A DNA stretch of 6,005 nt from an uncultured Clostridia bacterium (lineage in GTDB: Bacteria > Bacillota > Clostridia > Christensenellales > Aristaeellaceae): contig CAJFUU010000150.1 in NCBI GenBank assembly GCA_904420265.1, positions 1 through 6,005 of the forward strand, read 5' to 3'. The position numbers were made by a program, and so were the translations under genes. The first letter of the stretch is position 1, and each line of letters begins with the position of its first letter. The notes beneath the pieces are model-generated. The model made no database searches and had not been told where the DNA came from. It saw only the letters and a list, made by a program, of their open reading frames with translations. Below, in pieces: positions 5,290 through 6,005 of the stretch.

Positions 5290-5993
5290 GCCTTCTCAAA
5301 GTCGAGGACATGCATGTCTACTATGGCAACATCCACGCCATCAAAGGCGTCTCCTTCGAGGTAAACGAGGGCGAAATCGTCACCCTCATCGGCGCGAACG
5401 GCGCGGGCAAGTCCACCACGCTCAATACCATCGCGGGGTTGCTCAAGCCCCGCAGCGGCCATGTGACTTTCGATGGCAAGAACATTGCCGGCATGCAGGC
5501 CAGCAAGGTGGTTTCGCTGGGCATGGCGCTTTGCCCGGAGGGGCGGCGCGTGTTCCAGCAAATGAGCGTGCGCGAGAACCTGGAAATGGGCGGCTATACG
5601 CGCCCCGCGAGCGAAATGGAAAGTTCGCTCGCCCGCGTGTTCCAGCTCTTCCCCCGCCTCAAGGAGCGCCAGAAGCAGGTGGCGGGCACGCTTTCCGGCG
5701 GCGAACAGCAAATGCTGGCCATGGGCCGCGCCCTCATGGGCCGTCCGAAGCTTTTGATGCTGGACGAGCCGTCCATGGGCCTCGCGCCCAAGCTGGTCGA
5801 TCAGATCTTCGACATCATTGCCGAACTGCACGCCGCCGGCACCACCATTTTGCTGGTGGAGCAGAACGCGCTCATGGCCCTGCAGGTGGCCTCGCGCGGC
5901 TACGTGCTGGAAACAGGCCGCATCACCCTCGCCGACGACGCCGACAAACTGCTCGTCAACGACAGCGTGCGCGCCGCCTATCTGGGCGGCTGA
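5286..5993 (+). CDS. livF: Branched-chain amino acid ABC transporter ATP-binding protein LivF
   Basis: 235-residue cytoplasmic ATPase, partner of LivG; E. coli LivF is 237, so it is full length. It opens with LLKVEDMHVYYGNIHAIKGVSFEV (3-26). Walker A is GANGAGKS (36-43). The LivF hallmark CPEGRRVFQQMSVRENL (83-99) occupies the Q-loop region with Glu85. The ABC signature LSGGEQQ (136-142), Walker B LLMLDEP (156-162) and D-loop SMGLAP (163-168) follow. The switch-His position is Gln193 in VEQNA, as in other LivF proteins. The end AYLGG is the normal terminus. The start overlaps the livG stop (ATGA, 5286-5289), so translation is probably coupled. It is the last recognised gene; the 12 bases after its stop show no complete terminator. 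Confidence 0.94.
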   Translation: MSLLKVEDMHVYYGNIHAIKGVSFEVNEGEIVTLIGANGAGKSTTLNTIAGLLKPRSGHVTFDGKNIAGMQASKVVSLGMALCPEGRRVFQQMSVRENLEMGGYTRPASEMESSLARVFQLFPRLKERQKQVAGTLSGGEQQMLAMGRALMGRPKLLMLDEPSMGLAPKLVDQIFDIIAELHAAGTTILLVEQNALMALQVASRGYVLETGRITLADDADKLLVNDSVRAAYLGG

Positions 5994-6005
5994 CGCCCCC
6001 AAAAA

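Noticed and set aside
5190..6002. Long - strand open frame opposite livF
   Set aside because: Same reasoning: complement of livF, with no recognisable motifs.

Overview
The window carries a complete five-gene branched-chain amino acid (LIV, HAAT family) ABC importer, all on the + strand. The gene order is livJ (periplasmic-type binding protein), livH and livM (two permeases), then livG and livF (two ATPases). Every gene is intact and has its family motifs. The DNA is GC-rich in the genes. Strong AGGAGG-type ribosome binding sites, intrinsic-terminator architecture and the style of the proteins suggest an uncultured Clostridia-type Bacillota (Oscillospiraceae/Christensenellales-like, as seen in gut metagenomes). 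That assignment rests on sequence style alone and is only moderately supported.

Layout. Bases 1 to about 890 hold no convincing gene. This stretch contains a pair of crossing inverted repeats (142-216), an isolated 10-bp perfect hairpin (395-418) and, just before the promoter, a cluster of AT-rich dyads built around repeated TTGCA words (754-850). A good extended -10 promoter follows at 892-920. Its leader of about 117 nt contains GC-rich hairpins and leads to livJ at 1044. livJ is followed by an intrinsic terminator (2214-2264) and a long, mismatch-free RNA hairpin (2285-2342). A small hairpin then abuts the livH ribosome binding site. From livH to livF the genes are tightly packed: 10 nt between livH and livM, then ATGA stop/start overlaps at livM-livG and livG-livF. 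Only 12 nt after livF are visible.

How it works together. LivJ captures the amino acid outside the membrane and delivers it to the LivH/LivM channel, and LivG/LivF power import with ATP. The terminator between livJ and livHMGF is the usual way to make more binding protein than membrane complex: one promoter drives all five genes, and only part of transcription reads through. The promoter, terminator and hairpins are read from sequence; their regulatory roles are inferred.

I found no novel multi-gene system here. The items most worth a second look are the intergenic hairpin, the dyad cluster before the promoter, the crossing repeats upstream, and a binding protein with no lipobox.
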